DNA of 64,000 nucleotides from Caulobacterales bacterium. GTDB taxonomy: Bacteria; Pseudomonadota; Alphaproteobacteria; Caulobacterales; Caulobacteraceae. Every line of letters begins with the position of its first letter. The stretch's first letter is position 1. The stretch lies in assembly GCA_016183935.1 (NCBI GenBank), contig JACPDR010000011.1:62001-126000 (forward strand). Reading direction: 5' to 3'. The notes beneath the pieces were generated by a model that was given only the letters and a program-made list of their open reading frames with translations, did not search any database and was not told the origin of the DNA. Positions 42,927-51,946 of the stretch are shown piece after piece. Position numbers and translations under genes: made by a program.

Positions 42927-43721
42927 ATGCGGAAAACAGCCCTCATCCTGGCCGGCGCGGCCGTTTTTGATCTCGGCGTCATGGCCGTGTCGGCCCAGGC
43001 GCAGCAACAGGTCCAGCCGCCCCCGCCGTCCCCCGCCGGCCCGGCTGGCCTTCGCGGTGGGTTCATCATCCCGTCCACCGGGGTTGCGGAGGATCCGGGG
43101 GCCTGCGCCCAGGGCAAGCATATTCCGGCCGCCCAGCTCAGCGCATGTCGCGGAGCAGCTCCAGACAATCCCACAGGGCCCGTAGGCCAAGCCGCAGCCG
43201 TGGACATGTTTCTCAAGATCGACCGGGTGAATACGGTCCAGGCTTGCGCTGCCCGGCGGGGCACGGTGGTCACCCGCGACGGCTCCCAGCAGTGCCGAAT
43301 TCCCGCCGATGGAGCCGGGTCGGCGAGCGGACGCCCGCCCACTGATGCCGCTCCAAGGGGCAGAATCATGTCCGAGCTCTCAACGATGGAAGTGGAGATT
43401 TTCATCAAGATCGACGCGGTGAACACTGTCCAAGCCTGCACGGCCCGACGCGGCGAGATCGTCAGGCATGAGGGGGTTCAGCAGTGCCGCCTGCCAGCGC
43501 CGGCCGGGTCGCCCAACCTCCGGGCCGCGCCGAACGCCGGGCCGGGGGACTCCGACATTCACAAGCAGGGCCTCTCGTTGAACTTTATGAAGATCGACGT
43601 CGACTACACCGCCCGCGCCTGTGTCGCCCAGCGAGGCGAGGTGGTCACGCACGAAGGTGTTCAGCGGTGCCGCCTGCCGGGCGATCCGGGGGACATCCAG
43701 CCCTCCTCCCCCCGGCGATAG
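42927..43721 (+). CDS. Secreted three-repeat protein with paired cysteines
   Basis: The 264-residue protein has a signal peptide and three copies of a motif of about 33 residues: (M/I)FxKID-xVNTVQAC-x-ARRG-x-VV-x4-G-x-QQCR(I/L)P, at about residues 94-126, 160-192 and 218-250. Each repeat holds two cysteines 16 residues apart, so each could close one disulfide loop. Linkers are Pro/Gly-rich. No known family is recognised. It is the last of the secreted-protein operon before the YkgJ-like gene. Confidence 0.7.
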   Translation: MRKTALILAGAAVFDLGVMAVSAQAQQQVQPPPPSPAGPAGLRGGFIIPSTGVAEDPGACAQGKHIPAAQLSACRGAAPDNPTGPVGQAAAVDMFLKIDRVNTVQACAARRGTVVTRDGSQQCRIPADGAGSASGRPPTDAAPRGRIMSELSTMEVEIFIKIDAVNTVQACTARRGEIVRHEGVQQCRLPAPAGSPNLRAAPNAGPGDSDIHKQGLSLNFMKIDVDYTARACVAQRGEVVTHEGVQRCRLPGDPGDIQPSSPRR

Positions 43722-44515
43722 TGGCCGGGGCGGCGAGCTCCGGGCGCGGGACGAAGCCGCAGCGGGTCGATCCGGACGATGACGCGGTCGTGCGCCTGTC
43801 CGCCGTCCCGCGGGACGGCGGCGCGACCGCCATCGGCCGGGTGATGCTGGAGGTCGGGGAGGAGCGGATCCCAGTCGAGATGACCGTGCCCGCGGGCCCC
43901 GTCGCGGTCGAGGACGTGCTGCCGATTCTGCACGGCCTCAGCAGCCTGTTCGCGACGCGGGCGACCGCACGGGCCGAGGCCGACGGGCGGGAGATTTCCT
44001 GCCGCGCCGGCTGCGGCGCCTGCTGTCGGCAGCTGGTGCCGGTCGCCCCCGCCGAGGCCCGCGCCCTGGCCCGGCTGGTCGAGGCCATGCCCGAGCCCCG
44101 GCGCGAGCGGGTGCGCCGCCGCTTCGACGCGGCCCTCGACATCCTGGAGCCGCTGGGCCTGATGGAGCGGCTGGACCAGAACCGCGACGATCGCCAGGTG
44201 ATCGCGCGGGAGTATTTCGCCGCCGGCGTCGCCTGTCCCTTCCTTGAGGACGAGGCCTGCTCGATCCACGCGGACCGCCCGTTGTCGTGCCGCGAATATC
44301 TGGTCACCTCGCCGCCGGACCTGTGCGCCGCCCTATCTCCAGGTATCGAGAAAGTGACTCTCGAGGCGCGGCCATCGCTGGCGCTCCTGAATGCCGATCT
44401 CCGCGACGGTTGGCTGCCGCTGGTACTGTCGCTGGTCCAGGACGCCCAGGCGCCGCCTTCGCCGCGTGACCAACCGGCGGCTGACATCCTGAAACAGGTG
44501 ATCGGCGGCCTGTGA
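43721..44515 (+). CDS. YkgJ-family zinc/iron-chelate-binding protein
   Basis: The 264-residue protein has the CxxCxxCC-type cluster CRAGCGACCR near residue 87 and later CPFL, CSIHADRPLSCREYL, the signature of the YkgJ family of metal-cluster proteins. The start is taken at a GTG (43721) that overlaps the stop codon of the preceding gene by one base. The family may modify or chaperone metal sites; the role is unknown. It continues the operon of the secreted proteins. Confidence 0.75.
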   Translation: MAGAASSGRGTKPQRVDPDDDAVVRLSAVPRDGGATAIGRVMLEVGEERIPVEMTVPAGPVAVEDVLPILHGLSSLFATRATARAEADGREISCRAGCGACCRQLVPVAPAEARALARLVEAMPEPRRERVRRRFDAALDILEPLGLMERLDQNRDDRQVIAREYFAAGVACPFLEDEACSIHADRPLSCREYLVTSPPDLCAALSPGIEKVTLEARPSLALLNADLRDGWLPLVLSLVQDAQAPPSPRDQPAADILKQVIGGL

Positions 44516-44649
44516 TACCGGGCCGGCACTCCGTCATCACGGACGAATGCCAACTTTATCTCTTGTGTGAGGCGCCCGATTGCCCACCCGCAAAGCGGAC
44601 GTCTTCAAGTCCTGCGAGGGGTCAGGCTCCAACATTCGACGAAGTCGGC

Positions 44650-44738
44650 ATCGCGCCAGGGGCGGACATTGGCGCGCTTCCGAAAAGCGGACGTTCATGC
44701 TGAGCCAGGTCGAAGGGCTGCTTTCGACCCATTGCGGA
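44650..44738. repeat. Dispersed intergenic repeat, copy B
   Basis: Aligns with copy A at 38617-38703: CGCGCCAGGGGCGGACATTG, AAAGCGGACGTTCATGC, TGAGCCAGG and GCTTTCGACCCATTGCGG correspond in order and spacing. It fills most of the gap between two genes. Confidence 0.65.
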
Positions 44739-44812
44739 CTATGGGTGTTCGATTGTCCCTGATGCGAAGGTCGGCCAAGCTGGCAGAACAGCCATCGTCG
44801 AAGGAACGACAG

Positions 44813-45349
44813 ATGAGACACAACCATTTGGCCCGATCAGTGCTCCTCGGGACCGCTATCGTTCTGCTGGGCGGCCTACCAGCCATGGCGTGCAGCCGGG
44901 GTGTGCCACCGCGACTTTCGGGCGAGACAGATGAGCAGTGGATGGCGCGGGGGCGCTCCGTCGAGCAAGCACGGTTCCTGGCAGAAGCCGATACCGTCTT
45001 TCTGGCTGAGCTAAGTATGATGAAGCGTGTCGGCGCCTCGGACGTTGAGACCACCTTCACGCCTGTCGTCCACCTCGCCGGCGACGATGTGCCGACCATA
45101 CCCCTGACCTCGCGCGACCATGAAGGTAACACATGTCGCAGGCCCGAGCGGGTGGGCGACACAGTAGTGGTTTACGCTGAACGAACCCAAGCAGGCTATT
45201 CGATCGTCGGCTTGGTTGCTGATCTTGAGATAATCGACAGGGGAATGATCCGGACGATCCGTGCAGCGGCGCGTGGTCAACTCCCGAACCCGTATATCCC
45301 GATTAGGTTCTACAACCCGCTTCGATGTCCGCTCGCCACCCTTAGGTGA
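44813..45349 (+). CDS. Hypothetical secreted protein
   Basis: The 178-residue product has a signal peptide (RSVLLGTAIVLLGGLPAMA, then CSRG), possibly a lipoprotein because a cysteine follows the hydrophobic stretch. Cysteines recur at about 27, 112 and 173. No family is recognised. A purine-rich site (GAAGGAACGACAG) precedes the ATG. It is bordered by dispersed repeats on both sides, typical for a small stand-alone gene in this mosaic region. Confidence 0.6.
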   Translation: MRHNHLARSVLLGTAIVLLGGLPAMACSRGVPPRLSGETDEQWMARGRSVEQARFLAEADTVFLAELSMMKRVGASDVETTFTPVVHLAGDDVPTIPLTSRDHEGNTCRRPERVGDTVVVYAERTQAGYSIVGLVADLEIIDRGMIRTIRAAARGQLPNPYIPIRFYNPLRCPLATLR

Positions 45350-45427
45350 CTGACGGCTCCCGACCCTTAGCGGACCTTCCGCTTCCTCCGCTTGTGGCAA
45401 ACCTGCGGTTCTGGGAAGGATGGTCCC

Positions 45428-45691
45428 ATGACCAAAGAGCACTATCCTGACGCTATCCCTGCCGATGAAATCGTCGATGAGATCGGGAAGCGAAGGGTCG
45501 CCCATCCAGTGTTTCGCTATGGCTACGAGTGCCTGTTCATCGCAGCGAAATCGACCAGACCTTCCATGGAGTTCTCGCTTCTTCCGGCAGACCTCAACTC
45601 CCCGGATTGGAGATCATACGTCGTTCAGCAGGTTGGACGCGCAAAGGAAGACGCTCGCGATGGCGAGACCGTCTACTTTGATGCTGACTGA
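45428..45691 (+). CDS. Small hypothetical protein
   Basis: The 87-residue protein is soluble and acidic (MTKEHYPDAIPADEIVDEIG at the start, ETVYFDAD at the end). A GAAGGATGG site precedes the ATG. No family is recognised. It is followed by the repeated phrase GCCGACCCTTAGCGGAC, also found just before it. Confidence 0.5.
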   Translation: MTKEHYPDAIPADEIVDEIGKRRVAHPVFRYGYECLFIAAKSTRPSMEFSLLPADLNSPDWRSYVVQQVGRAKEDARDGETVYFDAD

Positions 45692-45754
45692 TTTTTGTCC
45701 GCTACCCACCCTTAGGCGGCGGTCGGCTGCCGACCCTTAGCGGACTTTTCCGGC

Positions 45755-46330
45755 CTATAAATTGAGTGGATGGGTCGGCAGCCAATCCGAGTGCTGGGCG
45801 GCCATCCGCTGAACGGCGTCGGCGTCTGGCAAGAAGAGATCAATGCCGCCGTCATATGGGGCGAAGATCGCCCCATCCGTCCCCATCCATAAAGTCGGCC
45901 CCGCCTTCTCTTCGGCTATGGCCAGAAGCAGCTCGTCGAACCGACCGGGCGACCAGCGGACTTGCGCGGCATACACTCGCCAAGGACGCCCCTCTTCGCC
46001 ATCGTCTTCAAGAAACTCGAAGGCGAAATCCAGTTTCCAGTCGCGCGTGGCCCGGAACGGATCGTGTTGTTGGTCTGCCGCGTCCCGTTCTCCGGCGTGC
46101 AATATCCAGTGGGCTTGCACGAGCCAGCAGGGGCGGTCGCCGAGCACTTCTGAAGCCAGCACATTCTGGCGGCCCAACAACAACAAGCGTTCTTCGTCCG
46201 TGTCGGCATACCGTTTCGACGCCGGGAGTGAATGAAAGCGAAGACGGTTTGCCGCTCCCTCGCCAAGGAGCATCCAGCCTATCGGTCGTTCACCAGGGTG
46301 AGACTGCGCCCAATCATTTTCGAATGACAT
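45755..46330 (-). CDS. DUF3885-like hypothetical protein
   Basis: The 191-residue protein has a central WLVQAHWIL, an RWSPGRFDELLLAIAEE helix and a C-terminal FAPYDGGIDLFLPD, which resembles the end of DUF3885 proteins (PYDGG-D). The start is placed at 46330 (MSFENDWAQ). The function is unknown; DUF3885 genes often occur near toxin-immunity or other accessory loci, but no toxin is seen here. Confidence 0.6.
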   Translation of the reverse strand: MSFENDWAQSHPGERPIGWMLLGEGAANRLRFHSLPASKRYADTDEERLLLLGRQNVLASEVLGDRPCWLVQAHWILHAGERDAADQQHDPFRATRDWKLDFAFEFLEDDGEEGRPWRVYAAQVRWSPGRFDELLLAIAEEKAGPTLWMGTDGAIFAPYDGGIDLFLPDADAVQRMAAQHSDWLPTHPLNL

Positions 46331-46410
46331 TGGTGGAGCGTAGCAGGGGAACAGCTTGATGTCCGCTTCCCACCCTTTGGCGACCGTCTGCTGCCGACCC
46401 GAAGCCGACC

Positions 46411-46854
46411 TTACCGCAAGCGAGCGCGGAGGCGGGGAAGCTCGGCAGCGAGGCTTTCGTGCGAAAAGATGCCCAAGTTCACATCGCTGCACGTCATTGT
46501 GAGAAGAATGCGGCGAGGGAAATCGCCTTGGTCAAGCGGAGCCCACCCGCCACGCCCCTGTAGGGGGCTTGCCCGCTTACGGTCGTCGTCGTCAAAATCC
46601 TGCGTTTGGAGAACGCGGATGCGCTCCCTAGCGCAATCCATTTCAACAATGCTGTCCCTGCGCACGATCTCCCAACCCTCCACCGGGGCGAGATAGACCT
46701 CTACTAGCGTTGCTCGCCGGATCGCGCCTTTGCGATCGATACTGTCAGTCGGGGTGAAATAGGCGGTGCGATCACTTACCATCAAGATGATGCCACGCGT
46801 GTCGAGAGAGGGAGCGGTCTGAACCGACAGGGCGAGGAGAAGCGACATAAGCAT
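46411..46854 (-). CDS. Hypothetical secreted protein
   Basis: The 147-residue protein starts with a signal-like segment (MLMSLLLALSVQTAPS) and has SDRTAYFTPTDSIDRKG, ATLVEVYLAP and VEMDCARERIR. This pattern (a modified phrase about colour/charge-exposed strands with one conserved Cys) is seen in small surface-adhesin-E-like proteins of Caulobacterales, but the match is loose. No partner gene is evident. Confidence 0.5.
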   Translation of the reverse strand: MLMSLLLALSVQTAPSLDTRGIILMVSDRTAYFTPTDSIDRKGAIRRATLVEVYLAPVEGWEIVRRDSIVEMDCARERIRVLQTQDFDDDDRKRASPLQGRGGWAPLDQGDFPRRILLTMTCSDVNLGIFSHESLAAELPRLRARLR

Positions 46855-47080
46855 TCGCTATTGGCTCCTATCGGGGGCCCTCCGTCAACGCGCACCCTTT
46901 TCGGAAGTACCGCTGACCCCACACCCGTGCTTAGTGCCCTCCGGCCTGACGACCGTTGCGGCACGAAGGTGACAGTTCAGAGACTGATCTCGGCCAAGCG
47001 GCTCAGCCCGCCATTTCGCTATGACCGCTTTCCACCCCAAGGCGACAACGACCGGGTCCGCTTTCGGGCCCGGCCGTGAG

Positions 47081-47713
47081 TCACAGATCAATCTGTTCTG
47101 ACATCTCCAAGGCGTCGTCCACCTCGATGCCTAGGTACCTGACGGTGCTCTCCAGCTTCCTGTGGCCGAGCAGGAGCTGGCAGGCGCGAAGGTTGCCAGT
47201 CTTCTTGTAGACGAGAGACACCTTCGTGCGCCTGAGGCTGTGGGTCCCGTAGCCCTGCGGTTCCAGGTCGATCATTCGAACACACCGATCGACGAGCCGG
47301 GCATACTGCCGCGTGCCGATGTGCTGACCCGGCCGGCTGCGGCTCGGGAACAGCCAGTCATCTTCACGCTCGCCGCGGACCTTCAGCCAGGTCGCGATCG
47401 CATCGCGCGCAGGCTCGGTGATCTCGAACGGCACCGGCCCCCCCGTCTTCTGCTGGATGACGATCGAACGCTGGCGAAGCGCGCCGCCGGGCGCCACGTC
47501 GCTAACCCGGAGCCGAACCAGGTCACAGGCCCGCAGCTTGGCGTCGAGCGCGCAGTTGAACATCGCGAGATCGCGCACTCTCCTCGCGACCTTCAGTTGC
47601 TGTCGAATGGCCCAGATGTGTTTCGGCTTGAGCGGCGCCTTTGGGCCGATCAGGCGGCCGGCGTTCCATGGGCGCTTCGGTTGGGTGAACAGGTCAGACT
47701 GGCGCATGGCCAA
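47081..47713 (-). CDS. Tyrosine recombinase / site-specific integrase, intact
   Basis: The 210-residue enzyme lacks the usual N-terminal arm-binding domain and is close to the catalytic core alone. Catalytic residues are R61 (KLRACDLVRLR), H158 and R161 (HSLRRTK), H184 (LLGHRKLEST) and nucleophile Y193 (VRYLGIEV). Short recombinases of this kind are frequent in accessory regions of Sphingomonadales and Caulobacterales. A frameshifted relative lies at 39297-39918 in the same orientation. The 7.8 kb between holds the secreted-protein cargo. Confidence 0.9.
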   Translation of the reverse strand: MAMRQSDLFTQPKRPWNAGRLIGPKAPLKPKHIWAIRQQLKVARRVRDLAMFNCALDAKLRACDLVRLRVSDVAPGGALRQRSIVIQQKTGGPVPFEITEPARDAIATWLKVRGEREDDWLFPSRSRPGQHIGTRQYARLVDRCVRMIDLEPQGYGTHSLRRTKVSLVYKKTGNLRACQLLLGHRKLESTVRYLGIEVDDALEMSEQIDL

Positions 47714-47769
47714 CCTCCTCTGAAGCTGGCCTCCCTGTCGCAGTTCATCCTACGCTCGCGGCAGCTCTT

Positions 47770-47821
47770 CAGCGCCATAAGCAGACATTCGCCGGCAGGC
47801 GAGAAGCCGACATTCACCTGG
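47770..47821. repeat. Dispersed intergenic repeat, short copy
   Basis: AGCGCCATAAGCAGACATTC followed by AGAAGCCGACATTCACC, the same order of motifs as the larger copies A and B. It lies upstream of the intact recombinase. Confidence 0.55.
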
Positions 47822-47987
47822 GGGGAAGTTCGCCTTCGGACCGAGCCACTCTCCGGTTGTTTAAATCAGGAGGGTTCTGGTTTTCACAACTCGCTGATCC
47901 CCGACACGCCTTTCTTCGCCCTACGGCTGACGCAACCCACTCGCCGCGTCCGGTCTGGGGCGCGACGCAGACACATCAAACCCGCCG

Positions 47988-50120
47988 CTACTCCGCCCCG
48001 CCGAACCGGTAAGACAGCGTCCATCTCAATTGGGGACCATCTCCCCTCGCCTCCAGCCGCTGCTCAAACTCAGGTGTGGTCAGCGCAAACGTCTGGTCCC
48101 CGCTGTCGAACAGGTCAGAAATGGTCAAAACCGACACGAGCCGACTGGTAATCGGCCGCCGCCAGCTCAGGCTAGATTGGAAAACTGCCGAACTGGTCGT
48201 CTGATAGCCTTGGGATTCCCCCGAGTAGCGAAGCGACCACTGGAAGGTGTCGCTCATCGGGTCGGAGCCGAGCGGTTTGAACGACATCGCCAAGTTCGTG
48301 CTGAACTCGATGAACCCCTCCCTAGCCAGCGCACCGCTGACCAGCACATCCTGTTCCGAGTGAAAAATATTCGCCGTCGCGAGAAGTCGGTAACGGTCCG
48401 AGAGAGCCCGCCGCATCGATAGCTCCAAGCCCGTATTGGCCCGCGTCCCCGCATTGACGAAGGTCTGAACGATGATCTGCTCGGCGTTCAGGTTGAAGGA
48501 TGCTTGCCAAACATCGGAAGTGACGCGGCGATACAGCGTCGCGCTCGCGTTGTTGTCACCGGAGGCATATTCGACGCGTGCTTCGAAAGCGTCTGTGAAC
48601 TCCGGAGCGAGGCCCGGCGAGCCGACCGAAACATTCGTCGCGCTGGAAAACACGGGCCTTGGGTCTAGCCGGCCCAGGTCGGGACGATTGACTCTGCGCG
48701 AATAGCTTAGATTGAGCTTCCAATCTGCCGAGATCGGACGCCTCAGATGTAGGCTTGGGAACAGATCTATCTCGTCCTCACGGTCGAGCGCCGTGTCACC
48801 GATTTCATACGCCGACCGCTCGATCCTCAAGCCCGGCATCACTGTCCAATCAGACGTAGGCCACTGCATTGAGCCGTAGGCCGCCCAAAGCCTCGTGTCA
48901 CCGCTCAGACCGCTCTCTTCACCTGGCAGTCCCACATCGGTCAGACGAGAGATGAGTTGGCTTTCGGTGTCGAAGGCGACGCCTGCCTTGAGCACCAGTT
49001 CGTTCGCCCCATCGTACTCAACCGAAGCAGCGAGCGAGGCCTTGTCAGTCGAATAGCGGGAGGACATGCCGAACAGTTGCTGAGGCGCAGAGGGGTTCGG
49101 GGTGCGGATGTATGCGTCCTCGGAGAGAAAATCGTTTGAGGAGATTGTACCGGATATCTTGGCCAACAAGCGGTCGTCGAGCGACTTGGTCCTGTACTCA
49201 ATGTTCGCGTCAGCAGTGTCTATCACAGCTTCGCCCAGCAAGATTTCCTCGTACTCCGTCGAGATCGAACCGCTAAGTATCCGGGCAAAGGCGTTGCGGT
49301 TCTCGGAGCGCACATGACCGATGGTTCCGCCCCAGGTCAGTGACCGTCTCTCATCAAACGCATAGGTAGCGGTCACGCCGAGCGCAGCATTGTTTCCCGA
49401 CTGCCGGAAAGCCGATGTCTCCGAGACATCTGCGATCGCCGGCGAAAAGGCGTCTCGAAAGAGCGAGCGATCCTGTTGCGACGCTGCTTCTTCAAGCGAC
49501 ACGTTGCCCGTTACCGTAAGTCTCCCGACGCTCGTTGAGGTCGACACCGAGAGCCGCATATCCCCCAAGGTGCCCGCGCGACCCAGTACGTTACCAGACA
49601 GTCCGATCGGCCTTCGACGTTTGGTGATAACGTTTACGACTCCGCCCGTGCCCTGGGCCCGAAACTCCGCTGACGGGTTTGTCATCACCTCGACGCGATC
49701 CAAATCCGATCCCTGAAGCACCCGAAGCGCCTCAACATTCGCGGCGGGCTTGCCGTCGATGAGGACGGTGGCCGTGCCTTGGCCGAGAAGAGTGATTGTC
49801 CCGGATAACGTGACGGAAACGGACGGGAGGCGACCGATCACTTCGAGAGCTGTGCTGCTCTGCGAGAGCGGATCGCGAGCGACATCGTAGACGCGGCGAT
49901 CAATACGGTCGGTCTGGGATTGGACGGGGGCCACGACCTCAACGTCTTCGAGCTGGACCGGGCCAGCGTCGGGGGACTGCGGCGCCGGCGAACCCTCCTG
50001 CGGCGCCGACTCATCCCCCGTCGCATCCTGTGCCGATGCAGCCTGCGCTGAGGCGAGCGTCGGCAATGCCGCGCTTAGGCAGATGAGCAACGCTCTCTTA
50101 AAATGAATGCCCACCCGCAC
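47988..50120 (-). CDS. TonB-dependent receptor of the Cys-rich RiPP cluster
   Basis: The receptor (about 710 residues from a GTG at 50120) has a signal peptide (ALLICLSAALPTLASAQA), a Pro-rich linker, a plug domain (VEVVAPVQ, LPSVSVTLSGTITLLGQG, VLIDGKPAANVEAL, DLDRVEVMTNPSAEFRAQG-T, GGVVNVITK) and a beta-barrel ending in SYRFGG. This is the outer-membrane beta-barrel receptor group. The GTG is preferred for its GAGG site and because it leaves room for a promoter opposite the divergent radical SAM gene; an ATG at 50189 is the alternative. It may import, or export, the peptide product. Confidence 0.85.
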   Translation of the reverse strand: MRVGIHFKRALLICLSAALPTLASAQAASAQDATGDESAPQEGSPAPQSPDAGPVQLEDVEVVAPVQSQTDRIDRRVYDVARDPLSQSSTALEVIGRLPSVSVTLSGTITLLGQGTATVLIDGKPAANVEALRVLQGSDLDRVEVMTNPSAEFRAQGTGGVVNVITKRRRPIGLSGNVLGRAGTLGDMRLSVSTSTSVGRLTVTGNVSLEEAASQQDRSLFRDAFSPAIADVSETSAFRQSGNNAALGVTATYAFDERRSLTWGGTIGHVRSENRNAFARILSGSISTEYEEILLGEAVIDTADANIEYRTKSLDDRLLAKISGTISSNDFLSEDAYIRTPNPSAPQQLFGMSSRYSTDKASLAASVEYDGANELVLKAGVAFDTESQLISRLTDVGLPGEESGLSGDTRLWAAYGSMQWPTSDWTVMPGLRIERSAYEIGDTALDREDEIDLFPSLHLRRPISADWKLNLSYSRRVNRPDLGRLDPRPVFSSATNVSVGSPGLAPEFTDAFEARVEYASGDNNASATLYRRVTSDVWQASFNLNAEQIIVQTFVNAGTRANTGLELSMRRALSDRYRLLATANIFHSEQDVLVSGALAREGFIEFSTNLAMSFKPLGSDPMSDTFQWSLRYSGESQGYQTTSSAVFQSSLSWRRPITSRLVSVLTISDLFDSGDQTFALTTPEFEQRLEARGDGPQLRWTLSYRFGGAE

Positions 50121-50193
50121 CGCCGCCTCGCTCGAACTACCTTGACAGTTGCTCTGCTCCGCGTCCACATCCTTAGCGGGGGCAGTCAAGAAA

Positions 50194-51357
50194 ATGCAAT
50201 CAGTTCTAGAGGCGATGGCCGTGAAGGACCAGAACGAGCCATCAGGCTCGGTGACGTCTGTCCAGGTGGCGCAGGCGGTTTCGCCGCGGCTTCAGGAACT
50301 CATTCTGCTGCCGACCGAGAAATGCAACTTGCGATGCACCTACTGCTACGAAGATTTCAAGATCGGTCGTATGTCAGAGACGACTCAGCGCAGCGTCGAG
50401 CTCTATCTCGAGCAGCGGGTGCCGCAGCTCACCAGCCTCCGTTTCAGCTGGTTCGGCGGGGAGCCTCTGGTAGCGAAGGACATCGTGCTGAGACTTTCGC
50501 GGTTTGCGAACACTCTTTGCGACCGCAACGGCGTGGAGTTCCTAGGTGGCCTCACGACCAATGCTTATCATCTGGATATAGAGACTTTCAAAGAACTTCT
50601 GGCCTGCGGGCAGGATTTTTTTCAGATCACGCTGGATGGCTGGCGTGAGAAGCACGACCAAGTCCGTCGGTTCGCCAACGGTCGCGGCAGCTTTGATAGG
50701 ATTTGGTCGAATCTGATCGGTCTCAAGGCGGTAGAGTCGGACTTTGAGATTCTTCTTCGCATACATGTTCGCCGCGACAATATCGACAGCCTGCCAACGC
50801 TAATCGAGAAGGTGGCCGAAGAGTTTGGCGGCGACCGGCGATTCCGACTGGACTTCGAGCATCTGCGGGATCTTGGCGGTGATGGCGGTCGCACCATCGT
50901 TGACGGCGTGAGCTACGAGGAATTGGGGTCAATCGAGCAACCCCTCAGGGAGCTCTACTATAAGGCGACGCACGCCAAGCACGATCTGGACGACCAAGTC
51001 ACGACCGGACGGCGGGAGGCCGATGCGGTCTTCGCGGAAGCCAAGGCATCCGGGGAATCCGCTGGAAGTCAGCGTCTGTCTGACATTGCCGCAGGGGGCC
51101 CGTACATTTGCTATGCCTCCAAACCCAACTCGCTGCTGATCCGAGCTGATGGCCGGATTGGAAAGTGCACAGTCGCTCTGAACGACAGGCGGAATGATAT
51201 CGGCCGGCTGAACCCGGACGGGACGCTCGCTATCGATAATCCGAAACTTCGGCCTTGGATCAGGGGCTTTGAGCATCTTGACGAGAGTGTTCTCGGGTGT
51301 CCGCTAGCAGGATTACCGGGCGCGCTTGAGAAAGAACTACAACTGATACCGGCGTGA
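50194..51357 (+). CDS. Radical SAM peptide-maturase with reduced SPASM-like C-terminus
   Basis: The 387-residue enzyme has the radical SAM cluster motif CNLRCTYC at residues 44-51 and the expected FSWFGGEPL, GGLTTNAYHLD and FFQITLDG elements. The C-terminal part has three cysteines (ICYA, IGKC, GCPLAG), fewer than a full SPASM domain. It lies 25 bp before two Cys-rich precursors, so it should form thioether or other links in them. The start is taken at ATG 50194; an ATG at 50215 or a TTG at 50149 is possible. DNA here is visibly lower in GC than the flanks. Confidence 0.9.
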   Translation: MQSVLEAMAVKDQNEPSGSVTSVQVAQAVSPRLQELILLPTEKCNLRCTYCYEDFKIGRMSETTQRSVELYLEQRVPQLTSLRFSWFGGEPLVAKDIVLRLSRFANTLCDRNGVEFLGGLTTNAYHLDIETFKELLACGQDFFQITLDGWREKHDQVRRFANGRGSFDRIWSNLIGLKAVESDFEILLRIHVRRDNIDSLPTLIEKVAEEFGGDRRFRLDFEHLRDLGGDGGRTIVDGVSYEELGSIEQPLRELYYKATHAKHDLDDQVTTGRREADAVFAEAKASGESAGSQRLSDIAAGGPYICYASKPNSLLIRADGRIGKCTVALNDRRNDIGRLNPDGTLAIDNPKLRPWIRGFEHLDESVLGCPLAGLPGALEKELQLIPA

Positions 51358-51382
51358 AACTGAAGCAGAGGAGGGGTTTGAC

Positions 51383-51643
51383 TTGAAACTTTCGTTTGGC
51401 GACCTCGTACTGGACGAGCTTGGGCGGGTCATATTGAGCGATGCGGATCTTGGCGAGATTGAGGACCTGGGCCTTGTGTCAGTTGGTGGAACGGACGGTC
51501 AGATCAACAGCGGTACGTGCGTCAATTCGGCCAGCTGCGCTGCTACGACCAATGGACAATGCACCAACACTCAAGGTGCCTGTGAGAGGTCCAACAACAC
51601 CAAGTGTCCAACAAAAGATGAGATGGAAACTATAGAGCCCTAG
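51383..51643 (+). CDS. Cys-rich RiPP precursor 1
   Basis: The 86-residue peptide has a leader (residues 1-36, LDELGRVILSDADLGEIEDLG, then VSVGG) ending in a double glycine for the C39 peptidase, and a core with five cysteines (46, 52, 60, 67, 75) among Asn, Thr and Ser. It starts at a TTG with a strong GGAGGGG site. The leader shares LDE-GR--LSD-DL---DLG-VS--GG with precursor 2. The core shares NGQC and N-T-K-C. This is the proposed substrate of the radical SAM enzyme. Confidence 0.85.
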   Translation: MKLSFGDLVLDELGRVILSDADLGEIEDLGLVSVGGTDGQINSGTCVNSASCAATTNGQCTNTQGACERSNNTKCPTKDEMETIEP

Positions 51644-51651
51644 GAGGGAAT

Positions 51652-51933
51652 ATGAATTCGATTGATCTTACGGGTTTCGAGCTGGACGAATTTGGCAGAG
51701 CTCGCCTATCGGATGAAGATCTAAAGCTACTTGACGATTTAGGTCGCGTGTCTCTCTCAGGCGGAGACGGTGTAAACGACAGCTGCGGCGGCACAAACAA
51801 TTCGTGCCGCAACGAAATCAAATGCGACGGCAGCTCCAATGGGCAATGCGCCAACGCTGGAACCTGCCATACCACCAGCAACACGAAGTTTTGCAGCAAT
51901 ACGGGCGAAGAGCAGATCGAGGTCCCTCCTTAA
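51652..51933 (+). CDS. Cys-rich RiPP precursor 2
   Basis: The 93-residue peptide is the partner of precursor 1: same leader layout (LDEFGRARLSDEDLKLLDDLG, SLSGG at 34-38) and a core with six cysteines (45, 52, 58, 66, 72, 81), including SNGQCANAGTC and SNTKFC. An AGGAGGG site lies 8 bp upstream. Cys spacing differs from precursor 1, so the two give distinct products from one enzyme. Confidence 0.85.
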   Translation: MNSIDLTGFELDEFGRARLSDEDLKLLDDLGRVSLSGGDGVNDSCGGTNNSCRNEIKCDGSSNGQCANAGTCHTTSNTKFCSNTGEEQIEVPP

Positions 51934-51946
51934 GAATCTCCCGCAC

